Source: Streptomyces alanosinicus
Lineage (GTDB): Bacteria; Actinomycetota; Actinomycetes; Streptomycetales; Streptomycetaceae
Direction of reading: 5' to 3'
Assembly (NCBI RefSeq): GCF_014650595.1
Contig: NZ_BMVG01000001.1
Coordinates: 744,001-808,000, forward strand
Length of the DNA stretch: 64,000 nt
In this document: positions 1 to 8,199 of the stretch, in pieces
Numbering within the stretch: position 1 is the first letter of the stretch
How the letters are laid out: each line of letters begins with the position of its first letter
Notes under the pieces: generated by a model
Told to the model about the DNA's origin: nothing
Seen by the model: the letters and a program-made list of their open reading frames with translations, nothing else
The model's database searches: none
Made by a program: the position numbers and the translations under genes

Positions 1-1
1 G

Positions 2-31
2 GTCGTGGACGCCGGTACCGAGCCGGCCTGA
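2..31 (+). CDS. 3' end of an upstream gene (partial)
   Basis: The first bases can be read as a frame ending VVDAGTEPA followed by TGA, consistent with the last codons of a gene that begins before the window. Nine residues are too few to name it. If it belongs to the downstream operon it could be part of the same putative sialic-acid locus, but that is only position-based inference. Confidence 0.35.
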   Translation, partial: VVDAGTEPA

Positions 32-70
32 CCCCACCATTTCAGGCCGCCATTGGTACGACCTCTGGCG

Positions 71-183
71 CTGGGGCCTGTCCGGCGGATCCTGTCGCGG
101 ACGCGGGGGCCGGCACGCCCGCTCACCTGCGCCGATGAGGCACCGTCACTTTCCCGCGACCTGATCCGCCGGACAGGCCCTAG
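71..183. repeat. Streptomyces-type short palindromic element
   Basis: A 113-bp inverted repeat. The left arm begins at 74 with GGGCCTGTCCGGCGGATC and the right arm (about 154-183) is its near-perfect reverse complement, ending in CTAG at 180-183; a shorter second arm (CTGTCGCGG versus CCGCGACCTG) lies inside. It fits the non-coding palindromic repeats scattered through Streptomyces chromosomes. It lies just upstream of the promoter at 203-231, so it could act as a terminator for the preceding gene. The small open frames over it are not thought to be real. Confidence 0.75.
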
Positions 184-202
184 CCCATTCGTGTGCGCTG
201 TC

Positions 203-231
203 TTGACCGCCCCCACAGGCCCTCTTATGGT
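203..231 (+). promoter_or_regulatory. Promoter of the transporter/aldolase operon
   Basis: TTGACC (203-208) and TATGGT (226-231) are separated by 17 bp, a good match to a housekeeping sigma-factor promoter of Streptomyces. It would start RNA near 238, about 60 nt before the GTG start at 301, which has GGAGG at 292-296. No clear operator was recognised. Confidence 0.6.
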
Positions 232-300
232 CGCGCTACCGACCGGACGTAGGACGTCGTATCTCCCACCCCCTCCCCCCACCGACTTGCTGGAGGACCC

Positions 301-1929
301 GTGCGCGACGACGTGAGCCCCGACGTGCCGGCCCCGCGCCGCCGGTCGTTCCTCAAGTGCACCGGTGCGCTGGGCGCGGCCGCCGCGCTGCCGCCCGTGC
401 TGGCCGGCTGCTCCACCGGCCCGGAGTCCACGAACGACACCGGAGGCGGCGGCAAGAACCGGACACTGACCGCCGTGATCGGGTACGGCAACGACGGCAC
501 CTGGGATCCGACGATGACGGCGTCGGCGTTCTCGATGGCCGCCAACAACCATGTCTACGAGGGGCTGCTGGACACCGACCCCATCACCCGGGTGCCGTAT
601 CCGGCGCTCGGCACCGAGGTGCCGAAAGACCCGAACGCCACCACCTGGCGGTTCACGCTGCGCCCGGGCGCGACCTTCCACGACGGCAGGCCCGTCACCG
701 CCGACGACGTCGTGTTCGTCTTCGACCGGATCCTCGACCCGGGCACCCAGACGCTCGTCAAGGGCTTCTTCGTGAGCTGGCTGGACCGGGTGGACAGGGC
801 CGACGCCAGGACCGTCGAGCTGAAGCTCAAGTTCCCCTTCCCCGAAGGGCTTTCCCGGCTCACCCTCGCCAAGATCATGCCGAAGCACGTCTTCTCGAAG
901 CCCGGCGCCTGGGACGACGCCGTCAAGGGGCTGGCCGTGGGCTCGGGGCCGTACCGGCAGACCGCGCACCACCCGAAGTCCAACACCACCTTCGAGGCGT
1001 TCGCCGCCTACAACGGTCCGCGCAGACCGGCCTTCAGGAAGATGAACTGGCTGACCATAGTGGACGCCGCACCCCGCGTCGCGAAGATCTCCGGGTCCGA
1101 CGCCGGCGCGCAGATCGCCGACAACATCCCCTACGCCAACATCGCCCGGCTGGAACAGGGCGGGATGACGGTCGCGGGCGGCGCCGGCATGAACAACCTG
1201 TTCCTGATGTTCAACACCCGGCACAAGCCCTTCGACGACGTACGCGTGCGACAGGCGCTGCACTACGCCATCGACACCGAGAAGATGGTGCAGGTCGCCC
1301 TCAAGGGACACGGAAAGCCGGCGTCCTCGTTCCTCGACGAGGGCAACCCCGGCTACCGCCGGGCCAAAACCGTCTACGACCACGACCCGCAGAAGGCGAA
1401 GGCACTGCTGAAGGCGGCGGGCGTCACCGGCCTGAAGGTCGACATCCTCGCCGTGAACGTCAGTTGGATCGTGGACTGTCTGCCGACCGTCAAGTCCTCC
1501 TGGGACGCGGTCGGCGTGGAGACGACCCTGGCACCGCAGGAGACCACGGCCGTGTTCACCAAGATGGACCAGAAACAGGACTACCAGGTCGTCGCCGCCG
1601 CCTCCAACCCCAATCAGTTCGGGCTCGACGCCGACCTGATCATGCACTACAACTACGGCCCGCAGAACCTGTGGATGGGGTACACCCGGTGGGCCGGCGA
1701 CCCGGTCGCGCGACAGCTCTTCAAGGACATGGACCGGGCGACCCGGGAAGCCGACCCGGCGAAGAAGAAGGCGATGATCCAGGACTACATCGACGTCGTC
1801 GCCGAGCAGGCCGTGCTCTACCCGGTGGTGCACAACGAGCTGATGACCGCCTGGGACCCGCGCAGGCTCACCGGGATAAGGGCACAGCCGTACCCCGGGA
1901 TCAACGTGCTCCAGGCCAAGTGGGTCTGA
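301..1929 (+). CDS. Substrate-binding lipoprotein, SBP family 5 (possible sialic-acid binding)
   Basis: 542-residue extracellular solute-binding protein of the Dpp/Opp type. The N-terminus has a twin-arginine motif (RRRSFLK, residues 13-19), a hydrophobic stretch and a lipobox LAGC with Cys37, so it is probably exported folded by Tat and lipid-anchored outside the membrane. The rest is a typical SBP_bac_5 domain. The GTG start has GGAGG 4 nt upstream. It heads an operon with permease, fused permease-ATPase, ATPase and an aldolase of the NAL/DapA family. Family 5 proteins usually bind peptides, but the SatABCD and SiaEFGI sialic-acid transporters also use this class; the adjacent aldolase and sialidase favour that ligand. 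The substrate is inferred, not seen. Confidence 0.9.
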   Translation: MRDDVSPDVPAPRRRSFLKCTGALGAAAALPPVLAGCSTGPESTNDTGGGGKNRTLTAVIGYGNDGTWDPTMTASAFSMAANNHVYEGLLDTDPITRVPYPALGTEVPKDPNATTWRFTLRPGATFHDGRPVTADDVVFVFDRILDPGTQTLVKGFFVSWLDRVDRADARTVELKLKFPFPEGLSRLTLAKIMPKHVFSKPGAWDDAVKGLAVGSGPYRQTAHHPKSNTTFEAFAAYNGPRRPAFRKMNWLTIVDAAPRVAKISGSDAGAQIADNIPYANIARLEQGGMTVAGGAGMNNLFLMFNTRHKPFDDVRVRQALHYAIDTEKMVQVALKGHGKPASSFLDEGNPGYRRAKTVYDHDPQKAKALLKAAGVTGLKVDILAVNVSWIVDCLPTVKSSWDAVGVETTLAPQETTAVFTKMDQKQDYQVVAAASNPNQFGLDADLIMHYNYGPQNLWMGYTRWAGDPVARQLFKDMDRATREADPAKKKAMIQDYIDVVAEQAVLYPVVHNELMTAWDPRRLTGIRAQPYPGINVLQAKWV

Positions 1930-1933
1930 CGGC

Positions 1934-2890
1934 ATGACGGCCGTCGTACGGATCCTGCTGCGCCGTATCGCCCTGCTCGTGCCGCTCATGCTCGGGATCG
2001 TGCTGTTCGTGTTCCTGGTGATGCGCTTCTCGGACGTCGACCCGGCGTCCGCGTTCTTCCAGGGCGCGAACCCGACCCCGCAGCAGCTGCATGACTTCCG
2101 GGAGCGGGCCGGACTGCTGGATCCGCTGCCCGTGCGGTACGTCCACTTCGTCGGCGACCTGCTGCACGGCAACCTGGGCACCAGCGCCCTGACCCGCGCC
2201 CCGGTCGTCGACCAGGTCACCACCGCGCTGCCGCTCACCCTCCAGCTGACCTTCCTCGGTCTCGCCGTCGCCGTGGTGCTGGCGCTGGCCGGCGGGGTCA
2301 CCGCGGCCGTGTACCGGGACCGGATCCCGGACCAGGTCATCCGGGTGGTCTCGCTGGTCGGGGTGGCCGCGCCCGGGTTCTGGCTGGCGCTGCTGATGAT
2401 CCAGTACCTGGCGGTGGACCGGGGCTGGTTCCCCACCGGCGGCTACATCAACCCGGCCGACTCGGTCACCGGCTGGCTGAAGACCATGGCGCTGCCCGCC
2501 TTCGCCCTCTCCCTGCCGGTGGCCGCCCAGCTCACCCGGATCGTACGGACCTCGGTGGTGGAGGAGCTGGACAAGGACTATGTGCGCACGGCGATCGGCA
2601 GCGGGCTTTCGCCCCTGGTGGTCGTCGGACGCAACGTCCTTCGCAACGCCCTGGTCAATCCGCTGACCGTGCTCGGGCTGCGGGTCGGCTATCTGCTCGG
2701 CGGTGCCGTCGTCATCGAGACCATCTTCTCGCTGCCCGGCATGGGCAAGCTGATGATCGACGCCGTGCAGAACGGCGACCCGGCCGTCGTGCAGGGCGTG
2801 GTGCTGACCACGGCCACCGGCTTCGTCGTCGTCAACCTCGTCATCGACCTCCTGTATCTGCTGGTCAACCCACGTCTGAGGGCGGCCTGA
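1934..2890 (+). CDS. ABC transporter permease, DppB type
   Basis: 318-residue membrane protein with about six transmembrane helices and the binding-protein-dependent transport inner-membrane domain. The EAA-like cytoplasmic loop lies around residues 210-270 and the C-terminal VNPRLR is typical of DppB/OppB. It starts 4 nt after the binding-protein stop and its TGA overlaps the ATG of the next gene by 1 nt, so translation is probably coupled. It forms the membrane channel together with the permease half of the next protein. Confidence 0.92.
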   Translation: MTAVVRILLRRIALLVPLMLGIVLFVFLVMRFSDVDPASAFFQGANPTPQQLHDFRERAGLLDPLPVRYVHFVGDLLHGNLGTSALTRAPVVDQVTTALPLTLQLTFLGLAVAVVLALAGGVTAAVYRDRIPDQVIRVVSLVGVAAPGFWLALLMIQYLAVDRGWFPTGGYINPADSVTGWLKTMALPAFALSLPVAAQLTRIVRTSVVEELDKDYVRTAIGSGLSPLVVVGRNVLRNALVNPLTVLGLRVGYLLGGAVVIETIFSLPGMGKLMIDAVQNGDPAVVQGVVLTTATGFVVVNLVIDLLYLLVNPRLRAA

Positions 2891-4860
2891 TGGTCACGCG
2901 CGCGAGCCTTGCCGAACGGCTCTCCCGGCCCGGCGGCGTCCGGCTGCGCGGCTGGCGGCGGCTGCCTCCGCTGTCGAGAGTCGCCCTCTGCTTCCTGGCT
3001 CTCGTGATCCTCGTCGCCGTACTCGCCCCCCTGCTCGCCCCGGACGATCCGCTCGACCAGCAGGACCCGGCCGGCGGCAGCGGGCATCCGTCGGCCGCGC
3101 ACTGGCTCGGGCAGGACAGCCTCGGCCGGGACATCCTGAGCCGGCTGATGTACGGCGCCCGGTGGTCGCTGGCGATCGGGCTGGGCGCCACCGCGCTCGC
3201 CCTGGTCGTGGGCGCCGTCATCGGAGCGGTCGCCGCCACCTCCCGCAAGGGCGTCGACGAGACGCTGATGCGCTGCCTGGACGTGGTCATGGCGTTCCCC
3301 GGGATCGCGCTCGCGGCCGTGCTGGTGGCCGTGTTCGGCGGCGGCATCGGGGTGCTGATCTGCGCGATCGCCTTCCTGTTCACACCGCCGGTGGCGCGGG
3401 TCGTCCGGGCGAACGTCCTCGACCAGTACGGCGAGGACTACGTCACGGCGGAACGGGTGATCGGCGCCCGCACCCCGCACATCGTGCTGCGGCACATCGC
3501 CGTCAACTGCGCCGCCCCGGTGCTGGTGTTCTGCACGGTGCAGGTCGCCGAGGCGATCGTGTTCGAGGCGTCGCTGTCCTTCATCGGCGCCGGGGTGCGC
3601 CCGCCGGACCCGTCCTGGGGCAGTGTCATCGCCGACGGCAAGAACATGGTGCTCACCGGCGGCTGGTGGGCGACCGTCTTCCCCGGACTTCTGATCCTGC
3701 TGACCGTGCTGTCGCTGAACATCCTCTCCGAGGGCGTGTCCGACGCCTGGGCGGCACCGGCCGCGCGGGAGGTGGAGACACCGCGGGACCGGCTGGAGGC
3801 GCCGGAGCCCGGCAGCGGCGAGGTACTGCGACTGCCCGGACTGACCGAGGCCGCCGCGCGGCTGCGGTCCCGGGCCCGGCCGCTGCCCGGCCGCGACGGC
3901 CCCCCGGTGCTCGCCGTGGAGAACCTCACCATCGGCTTCCCCGGCCGGCACCGGGGCGTGGACATCGTCGCCGGGGTCAGCTTCGAGGTGCACGCCGGTG
4001 AAGTGCTCGGGCTGGTCGGCGAGTCGGGCTGCGGGAAGTCACTGACCGCGCTCACCGTCATGGGGCTCCAGCCGAGGCAGGCGCGGATCGGCGGGCAGGT
4101 CCGGTTCCGGCAGCGGGACCTGCTCACCGAGCCGATGCGGGCCCGGCGCAGGCTGCTCGGGCACGAGATGGCGATGGTCTACCAGGACGCCCTGTCCTCG
4201 CTGAACCCCGCGATGACCATCCGCGCCCAGCTGAAACAGCTCGTGCGGCGCGGTGGCCGCCGCACCCCGCGGGAGCTGTTGTCGCTGGTCGGGCTCGACC
4301 CCGAGCGCACCCTGCGCAGCTATCCGCACGAACTCTCCGGCGGCCAGCGCCAGCGTGTCCTCATCGCCATGGCCCTCTCCCGCGAGCCGCGGCTGATCGT
4401 CGCCGACGAGCCGACGACCGCCCTGGACGTCACCGTGCAGGCCCAGGTGATGGAACTGCTGCTGCGGCTGCGCGAGGAGCTGGGCTTCGCGCTGATCCTG
4501 GTCAGCCACGATCTGGCGCTGGTCGCCGACATCACCGACCGGGTGGTGGTGATGTACGGCGGCCAGATCGTGGAGAGCGGGGTGACCGCCGACCTGGTGG
4601 CGGCACCGGCCCACCACTACACGCGCGGACTGCTCGGCAGTGTGCTGTCACTGGAGTCGGCCGAGGAACGGATGGCACAGATCAAGGGGGTCGTACCGGC
4701 CCCGGCCGACTTCCCGGCGGGCTGCCGCTTCGCCGACCGCTGCCCGATGGCGAGCCGGGTGTGCCACGAGAGCGCACCCGTGCTCACCGGTACGGCCACC
4801 CACACGGCCGCCTGCCACCATCCCGCGGTGCCCGTGGAGAGCGAGGAGGCGGTTCAGTGA
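2890..4860 (+). CDS. Fused ABC permease-ATPase (DppC-DppD fusion)
   Basis: 656 residues combining two subunits that are normally separate. Residues 1 to about 295 are a DppC-type permease with an N-terminal helix and a conserved transport domain. A proline/glutamate-rich linker follows to about residue 335. The ATPase half has Walker A GESGCGKS near 378, signature LSGGQRQR near 482 and Walker B LIVADEP near 502. The C-terminus has the cysteine-containing oligopeptide-transporter tail (CRFADRCPMASRVC). The reading frame is continuous, so this is a real fusion, not a sequencing join. The same architecture is known in sialic-acid SatABCD/SiaEFGI-type transporters. ATG overlaps the previous stop by 1 nt. 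Confidence 0.92.
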   Translation: MVTRASLAERLSRPGGVRLRGWRRLPPLSRVALCFLALVILVAVLAPLLAPDDPLDQQDPAGGSGHPSAAHWLGQDSLGRDILSRLMYGARWSLAIGLGATALALVVGAVIGAVAATSRKGVDETLMRCLDVVMAFPGIALAAVLVAVFGGGIGVLICAIAFLFTPPVARVVRANVLDQYGEDYVTAERVIGARTPHIVLRHIAVNCAAPVLVFCTVQVAEAIVFEASLSFIGAGVRPPDPSWGSVIADGKNMVLTGGWWATVFPGLLILLTVLSLNILSEGVSDAWAAPAAREVETPRDRLEAPEPGSGEVLRLPGLTEAAARLRSRARPLPGRDGPPVLAVENLTIGFPGRHRGVDIVAGVSFEVHAGEVLGLVGESGCGKSLTALTVMGLQPRQARIGGQVRFRQRDLLTEPMRARRRLLGHEMAMVYQDALSSLNPAMTIRAQLKQLVRRGGRRTPRELLSLVGLDPERTLRSYPHELSGGQRQRVLIAMALSREPRLIVADEPTTALDVTVQAQVMELLLRLREELGFALILVSHDLALVADITDRVVVMYGGQIVESGVTADLVAAPAHHYTRGLLGSVLSLESAEERMAQIKGVVPAPADFPAGCRFADRCPMASRVCHESAPVLTGTATHTAACHHPAVPVESEEAVQ

Positions 4861-5861
4861 CCGCCGTCGTCGAGGTGCGGGACGCGCACGTGGTGCACAG
4901 GGCCCGCAGCGGCGGACTGCTGCGCCGCGACCGGGTGTACGCCCTGACCGGCGCCGATCTGGCCGTGGCCGCCGGGGAGACGGTGGGCGTGGTCGGCGAG
5001 TCGGGGTGCGGGAAGTCGACGCTGGCACGGGTGCTGGTGGGCATCCAGCGGCCGGCCTCGGGGACGGTGCTGTTCCAGGCCCGTGACCTGTGGACGATGC
5101 CGCCCGCCGAACGCCGGGCCACGCTCGGCACGGGCGTCGGGATGATCTTCCAGGACCCCTCGACCGCGCTGAACCGGCGGCTGACGGTACGCCGGATCCT
5201 GCGCGACCCGCTGGACGTCCACGACCGGGGCAGCGGGCCCGAACGGGAGGAGCGGGTCAGGGAGTTGATGTCTCTGGTCGGGCTCCCCGGGGCCCTCGCC
5301 GACGTGCTGCCCGGACAGCTCTCCGGCGGCCAGCGGCAGCGCGTCGCGATCGCCCGCGCCCTCGCCCTCGACCCGGCGCTGGTCGTCGCCGACGAGCCGA
5401 CCAGCGCCCTGGACGTGTCGGTCCGCGCGCAGATCCTCAACCTCCTGCTGGACCTGAGGGAACGCCTCGGTCTGGCCCTGGTGTTCGTCTCGCACGACAT
5501 CCAGACGGTACGGCGGATGAGCGACCGGGTGATCACCATGTATCTGGGCCGGATCGTGGAGGAGACCCCGGCCGACCGGGTCACCGACGCCGCCCGGCAC
5601 CCGTACACCCGCGCCCTGTTCTCCGCCACGCCCGGCCTGCTGGATCCCCTCGACCCGATCCCGCTGACCGGTCCGGTGCCCTCGGCGACCCGGCCGCCGA
5701 GCGGCTGCCCGTTCCGCACCCGCTGCTGGAAGGCGGATCACCTGTGTGCCGAGGCGATGCCGGAATTCTCGGCCGCGTCACGGCCCGGACACCGCTACCG
5801 CTGTCACCATCCTGTGGAGGAGGACCAGTCGACTCGCGACCTAGCACGCCAGGAGCCCTGA
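4857..5861 (+). CDS. ABC transporter ATP-binding protein, DppF type
   Basis: 334-residue second ATPase of the transporter. Walker A GESGCGKS lies near residue 47, signature LSGGQRQR near 156, Walker B VVADEP near 176, and the C-terminal cysteine tail (CPFRTRC) is typical of Opp/Dpp ATPases. The start chosen is the GTG at 4857, which overlaps the upstream stop as GTGA and gives the expected family N-terminus; a longer frame from 4761 would overlap the previous gene by 100 nt and adds an unrelated basic peptide. The stop overlaps the aldolase start by 1 nt. Confidence 0.92.
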   Translation: MTAVVEVRDAHVVHRARSGGLLRRDRVYALTGADLAVAAGETVGVVGESGCGKSTLARVLVGIQRPASGTVLFQARDLWTMPPAERRATLGTGVGMIFQDPSTALNRRLTVRRILRDPLDVHDRGSGPEREERVRELMSLVGLPGALADVLPGQLSGGQRQRVAIARALALDPALVVADEPTSALDVSVRAQILNLLLDLRERLGLALVFVSHDIQTVRRMSDRVITMYLGRIVEETPADRVTDAARHPYTRALFSATPGLLDPLDPIPLTGPVPSATRPPSGCPFRTRCWKADHLCAEAMPEFSAASRPGHRYRCHHPVEEDQSTRDLARQEP

Positions 5862-6787
5862 TGTCGTTGCCCGCGCCCCTCACCGGTGTCGTCCCGCCCG
5901 TCTGCACCCCCTTGACACCGGAGCGCGAGGTGGACGTCCCCTCGCTGCTCAGGCTGGTCGACCATCTGGTGGAGGGCGGCTCGCACGGGCTTTTCCTGCT
6001 CGGCTCGACGTCCGAGGCGGCGTTCCTGACCGACCGGCAGCGCCGGCAGGTGGTGGCGGCGGTGACCGCACACGTCGGCGGCCAGCTGCCGGTCCTCGCC
6101 GGTGCCATCGACATGACCACCCCGCGCGTCCTGGACCATGTCGCGGCCGTGACGGCGGCCGGCGCACAGGCCGTCGTCGTCACCGCGCCCTTCTACGCCC
6201 GCACCCACCGCTCCGAGATCGTCCACCACTACCGCCGGATCGCGGCCGCCAGCGAGGTGCCGGTCATCGCCTACGACATCCCCGTGGCCGTGCACACCAA
6301 GCTCCCCGCCGACCTGGTGCTGGGGCTGGCCGCCGACCGGGTGCTGGCCGGGATCAAGGACTCCAGCGGGGACCTGGGCGCCTTCCGCGAGCTCGCCACC
6401 GGCGCCCGTAAGCACCCCGGTTTCAGCGTGCTGACCGGCTCCGAGCTGGTCGTGGACGCCGCGCTGGCGATGGGCGCCGACGGGGCCGTGCCGGGGCTGG
6501 CCAACGTCGACCCGCACGGGTACGTACGGCTGTACCGGATGTGCCGGGCGGGCGACTGGGAGGGCGCGCGGGCCGAACAGGAACGGCTGTGCGCGCTGTT
6601 CTCGATGGTCACGGTCGGCGATCCGGCGCGGATGGGCGGCAGCTCGGCGGCGCTCGGCGCGTTCAAGGCCGCGCTGCATCTGCGCGGCGTCATCGACTGC
6701 CCGGTGACGGCCGAGCCGCAGGTACCACTGTCCGGCGAAGAGGTCGAAAGAGTCTGCAAGTGCCTCGCGGCGGCGGGACTGCTCTAG
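5861..6787 (+). CDS. DHDPS/N-acetylneuraminate lyase family aldolase
   Basis: 308-residue class I aldolase of the DapA/NanA superfamily, a TIM barrel that forms a Schiff base with pyruvate-type substrates. The Schiff-base lysine is K166 in GIKDSS, the catalytic tyrosine Y138 in AYDIP, and the pyruvate-carboxylate loop is GSTSEA near residue 47. It is translationally coupled to the transporter ATPase (ATGA overlap), so it acts on the imported compound rather than in lysine synthesis. With a sialidase encoded next door the most economical role is N-acetylneuraminate lyase, giving pyruvate and N-acetylmannosamine. The family also includes 2-keto-3-deoxy sugar acid aldolases and dehydratases, so the reaction is inferred. 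Confidence 0.85.
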   Translation: MSLPAPLTGVVPPVCTPLTPEREVDVPSLLRLVDHLVEGGSHGLFLLGSTSEAAFLTDRQRRQVVAAVTAHVGGQLPVLAGAIDMTTPRVLDHVAAVTAAGAQAVVVTAPFYARTHRSEIVHHYRRIAAASEVPVIAYDIPVAVHTKLPADLVLGLAADRVLAGIKDSSGDLGAFRELATGARKHPGFSVLTGSELVVDAALAMGADGAVPGLANVDPHGYVRLYRMCRAGDWEGARAEQERLCALFSMVTVGDPARMGGSSAALGAFKAALHLRGVIDCPVTAEPQVPLSGEEVERVCKCLAAAGLL

Positions 6788-6804
6788 GACCCCTCCGGCC
6801 CTAG
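6784..6804. terminator. Short inverted repeat shared by two convergent stop codons
   Basis: CTAGGACC, a 5-nt loop CCTCC, then GGCCCTAG form an 8-bp stem with one mismatch. The CTAG ends supply the TAG stop of the aldolase (6785-6787) and, on the other strand, the TAG stop of the sialidase (6801-6803). It may serve as a weak bidirectional terminator. The CTAGGGCC end is also seen at other stop codons in this window. Confidence 0.5.
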
Positions 6805-8102
6805 GTGGTGCCGAGGGTGTTCCAGGGCAGGGTCAGGCGGCGGAATTCCAGGGTGTCGTAGGCGTGGGCGGCGCCGGTCTCGTAGAGGACGCCGACCGTG
6901 TCGTGGCCGAGCTGGACGAGGTCGGAGTAGGCGGCCGGGCGGTCGGAGAGGGTGCGCAGCTTGGTGAAAGTGTGGCCGAAGTCCTCGCTGGCCCAGATCG
7001 CCATGGCGCGGCGTGCGGTGGGCACGGAGGGCGCCGAGAACAGCAACGGGGAGCCTTTGGGGTCGAGTTGGAGGACGCTGCCCTGGACCACGGGGACGTC
7101 GTCCAGGGTGGTCTGCACGGCGTAGGGGCGGTGGAGGGTGACGCCGGCGTCGGCCGAGTAGCCGTCGATACGGTGGCCGTGCGCGCCGCCGTTCTGGTTG
7201 CGGGCGCTGAAGTAGACGCGCCCGTCGGGGAGTTGGGCCGCGCTCGTCTCGTTGGCGTGGGTCACGCCGTCGTAGTGGGTGTTGACGAAGCCGAGGTGCC
7301 AGGTGCAGCCGCCGTCGTCGCTGTAGAGGGCGTGACCGGCGTAGTACTTGGACTCCCGGCCGGTGTCGGAGGAGCCGGCGGGCGGGGCCGCGGAGTGGTT
7401 GGCCGGGACGATCAGCCGACCGGGGTGCGGGCCCCGGGTGAGGGCCAGCGCATGGCCGGGACCGGTGGCGTACCAGCGCCAGCCGGGCCGTGACACCTGC
7501 GCGGTGATGTCCTCGGGGTGGGTGAAGTGAAGGCCGTCGTCCCGGCTGCGCTGGACGTACACGCGGCGGCCCCGCGCGGCCGTGACCTCGCCGCGCATGA
7601 TCTGCCCCTCGGTCACCGAACCGCTGTTGCCGCAGGTCACAAGGACGACGGCGCCGGTGCGCGGGTCCACGACCGGCGCCGGGTTGCCCCGGGTGTCGCC
7701 GTGTCCGGCGGCCACCACCGTCAGCGGGCCCCAGGTGCAGCCGCCGTCGGCGGAGCGGCGCAGCACGACATCGATGTCCCCGGTGTCGCCCGTGCCCTCG
7801 CGCCGGCCCTCGGCGAAGGCCAGGACGGTGCCGTGCCGGGTCGTCACGACCGCCGGGATGCGATAGGCGGCGTAGCCGCCCTGGCCGGAGACGTACGGCA
7901 GGGAGGCGGCACAGCCGATGCGCGGGCGGCCGGCCGTCGGGCCCGGATGGTGCGGGCCGGCCCGGCCGCTCGCGCTGCCCGCGTGCGCCGGGGGCGTGGG
8001 GGCGGGCTCGGCCCGCGTGGGGTCCGCCTGGGCGGGGATGCGGATGGTGAGCGAGGTGAGCAGGGCGAGGGCGGTGAGCACGGTGCGGCTGAGCGGCGTC
8101 AT
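6801..8102 (-). CDS. Secreted sialidase (exo-alpha-sialidase, BNR-repeat family)
   Basis: 433 residues with an N-terminal signal peptide (LTALALLTSL, then AQADP). A low-complexity Ala/Pro/Gly/His stretch precedes the catalytic six-bladed propeller. The YRIPAV motif carries the first arginine of the active-site triad and EGRR follows shortly after. Several Asp-box repeats are visible (SADGGCTW, SRDDGLHF, SDDGGCTW, SADAGVT). The enzyme should release terminal sialic acid outside the cell. Start: the ATG at 8102 gives a clean signal peptide and has GGAGA about 13 nt upstream; an upstream ATG at 8144 is possible. It converges on the transporter/aldolase operon and probably feeds it. Confidence 0.88.
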   Translation of the reverse strand: MTPLSRTVLTALALLTSLTIRIPAQADPTRAEPAPTPPAHAGSASGRAGPHHPGPTAGRPRIGCAASLPYVSGQGGYAAYRIPAVVTTRHGTVLAFAEGRREGTGDTGDIDVVLRRSADGGCTWGPLTVVAAGHGDTRGNPAPVVDPRTGAVVLVTCGNSGSVTEGQIMRGEVTAARGRRVYVQRSRDDGLHFTHPEDITAQVSRPGWRWYATGPGHALALTRGPHPGRLIVPANHSAAPPAGSSDTGRESKYYAGHALYSDDGGCTWHLGFVNTHYDGVTHANETSAAQLPDGRVYFSARNQNGGAHGHRIDGYSADAGVTLHRPYAVQTTLDDVPVVQGSVLQLDPKGSPLLFSAPSVPTARRAMAIWASEDFGHTFTKLRTLSDRPAAYSDLVQLGHDTVGVLYETGAAHAYDTLEFRRLTLPWNTLGTT

Positions 8103-8199
8103 CCGCTCATGTTCTCCGCAACCACCGGCCGAGCCGCGTATCACACGCCCGTGCCGACGGCGCGGGCCCGCCCGGTGCTCCCCTCGGTGCCAGGACCGG

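Noticed and set aside
4761..4856. Upstream extension of the second ATPase
   Set aside because: It overlaps the previous gene by 100 nt and codes an Arg/Gly-rich peptide foreign to the family; GTG 4857 with the GTGA overlap is preferred.
5090..6787. Aldolase frame extended upstream through the ATPase
   Set aside because: The region before 5861 is the DppF-type ATPase in another frame; the ATG at 5861 overlaps its stop and starts the aldolase family N-terminus.
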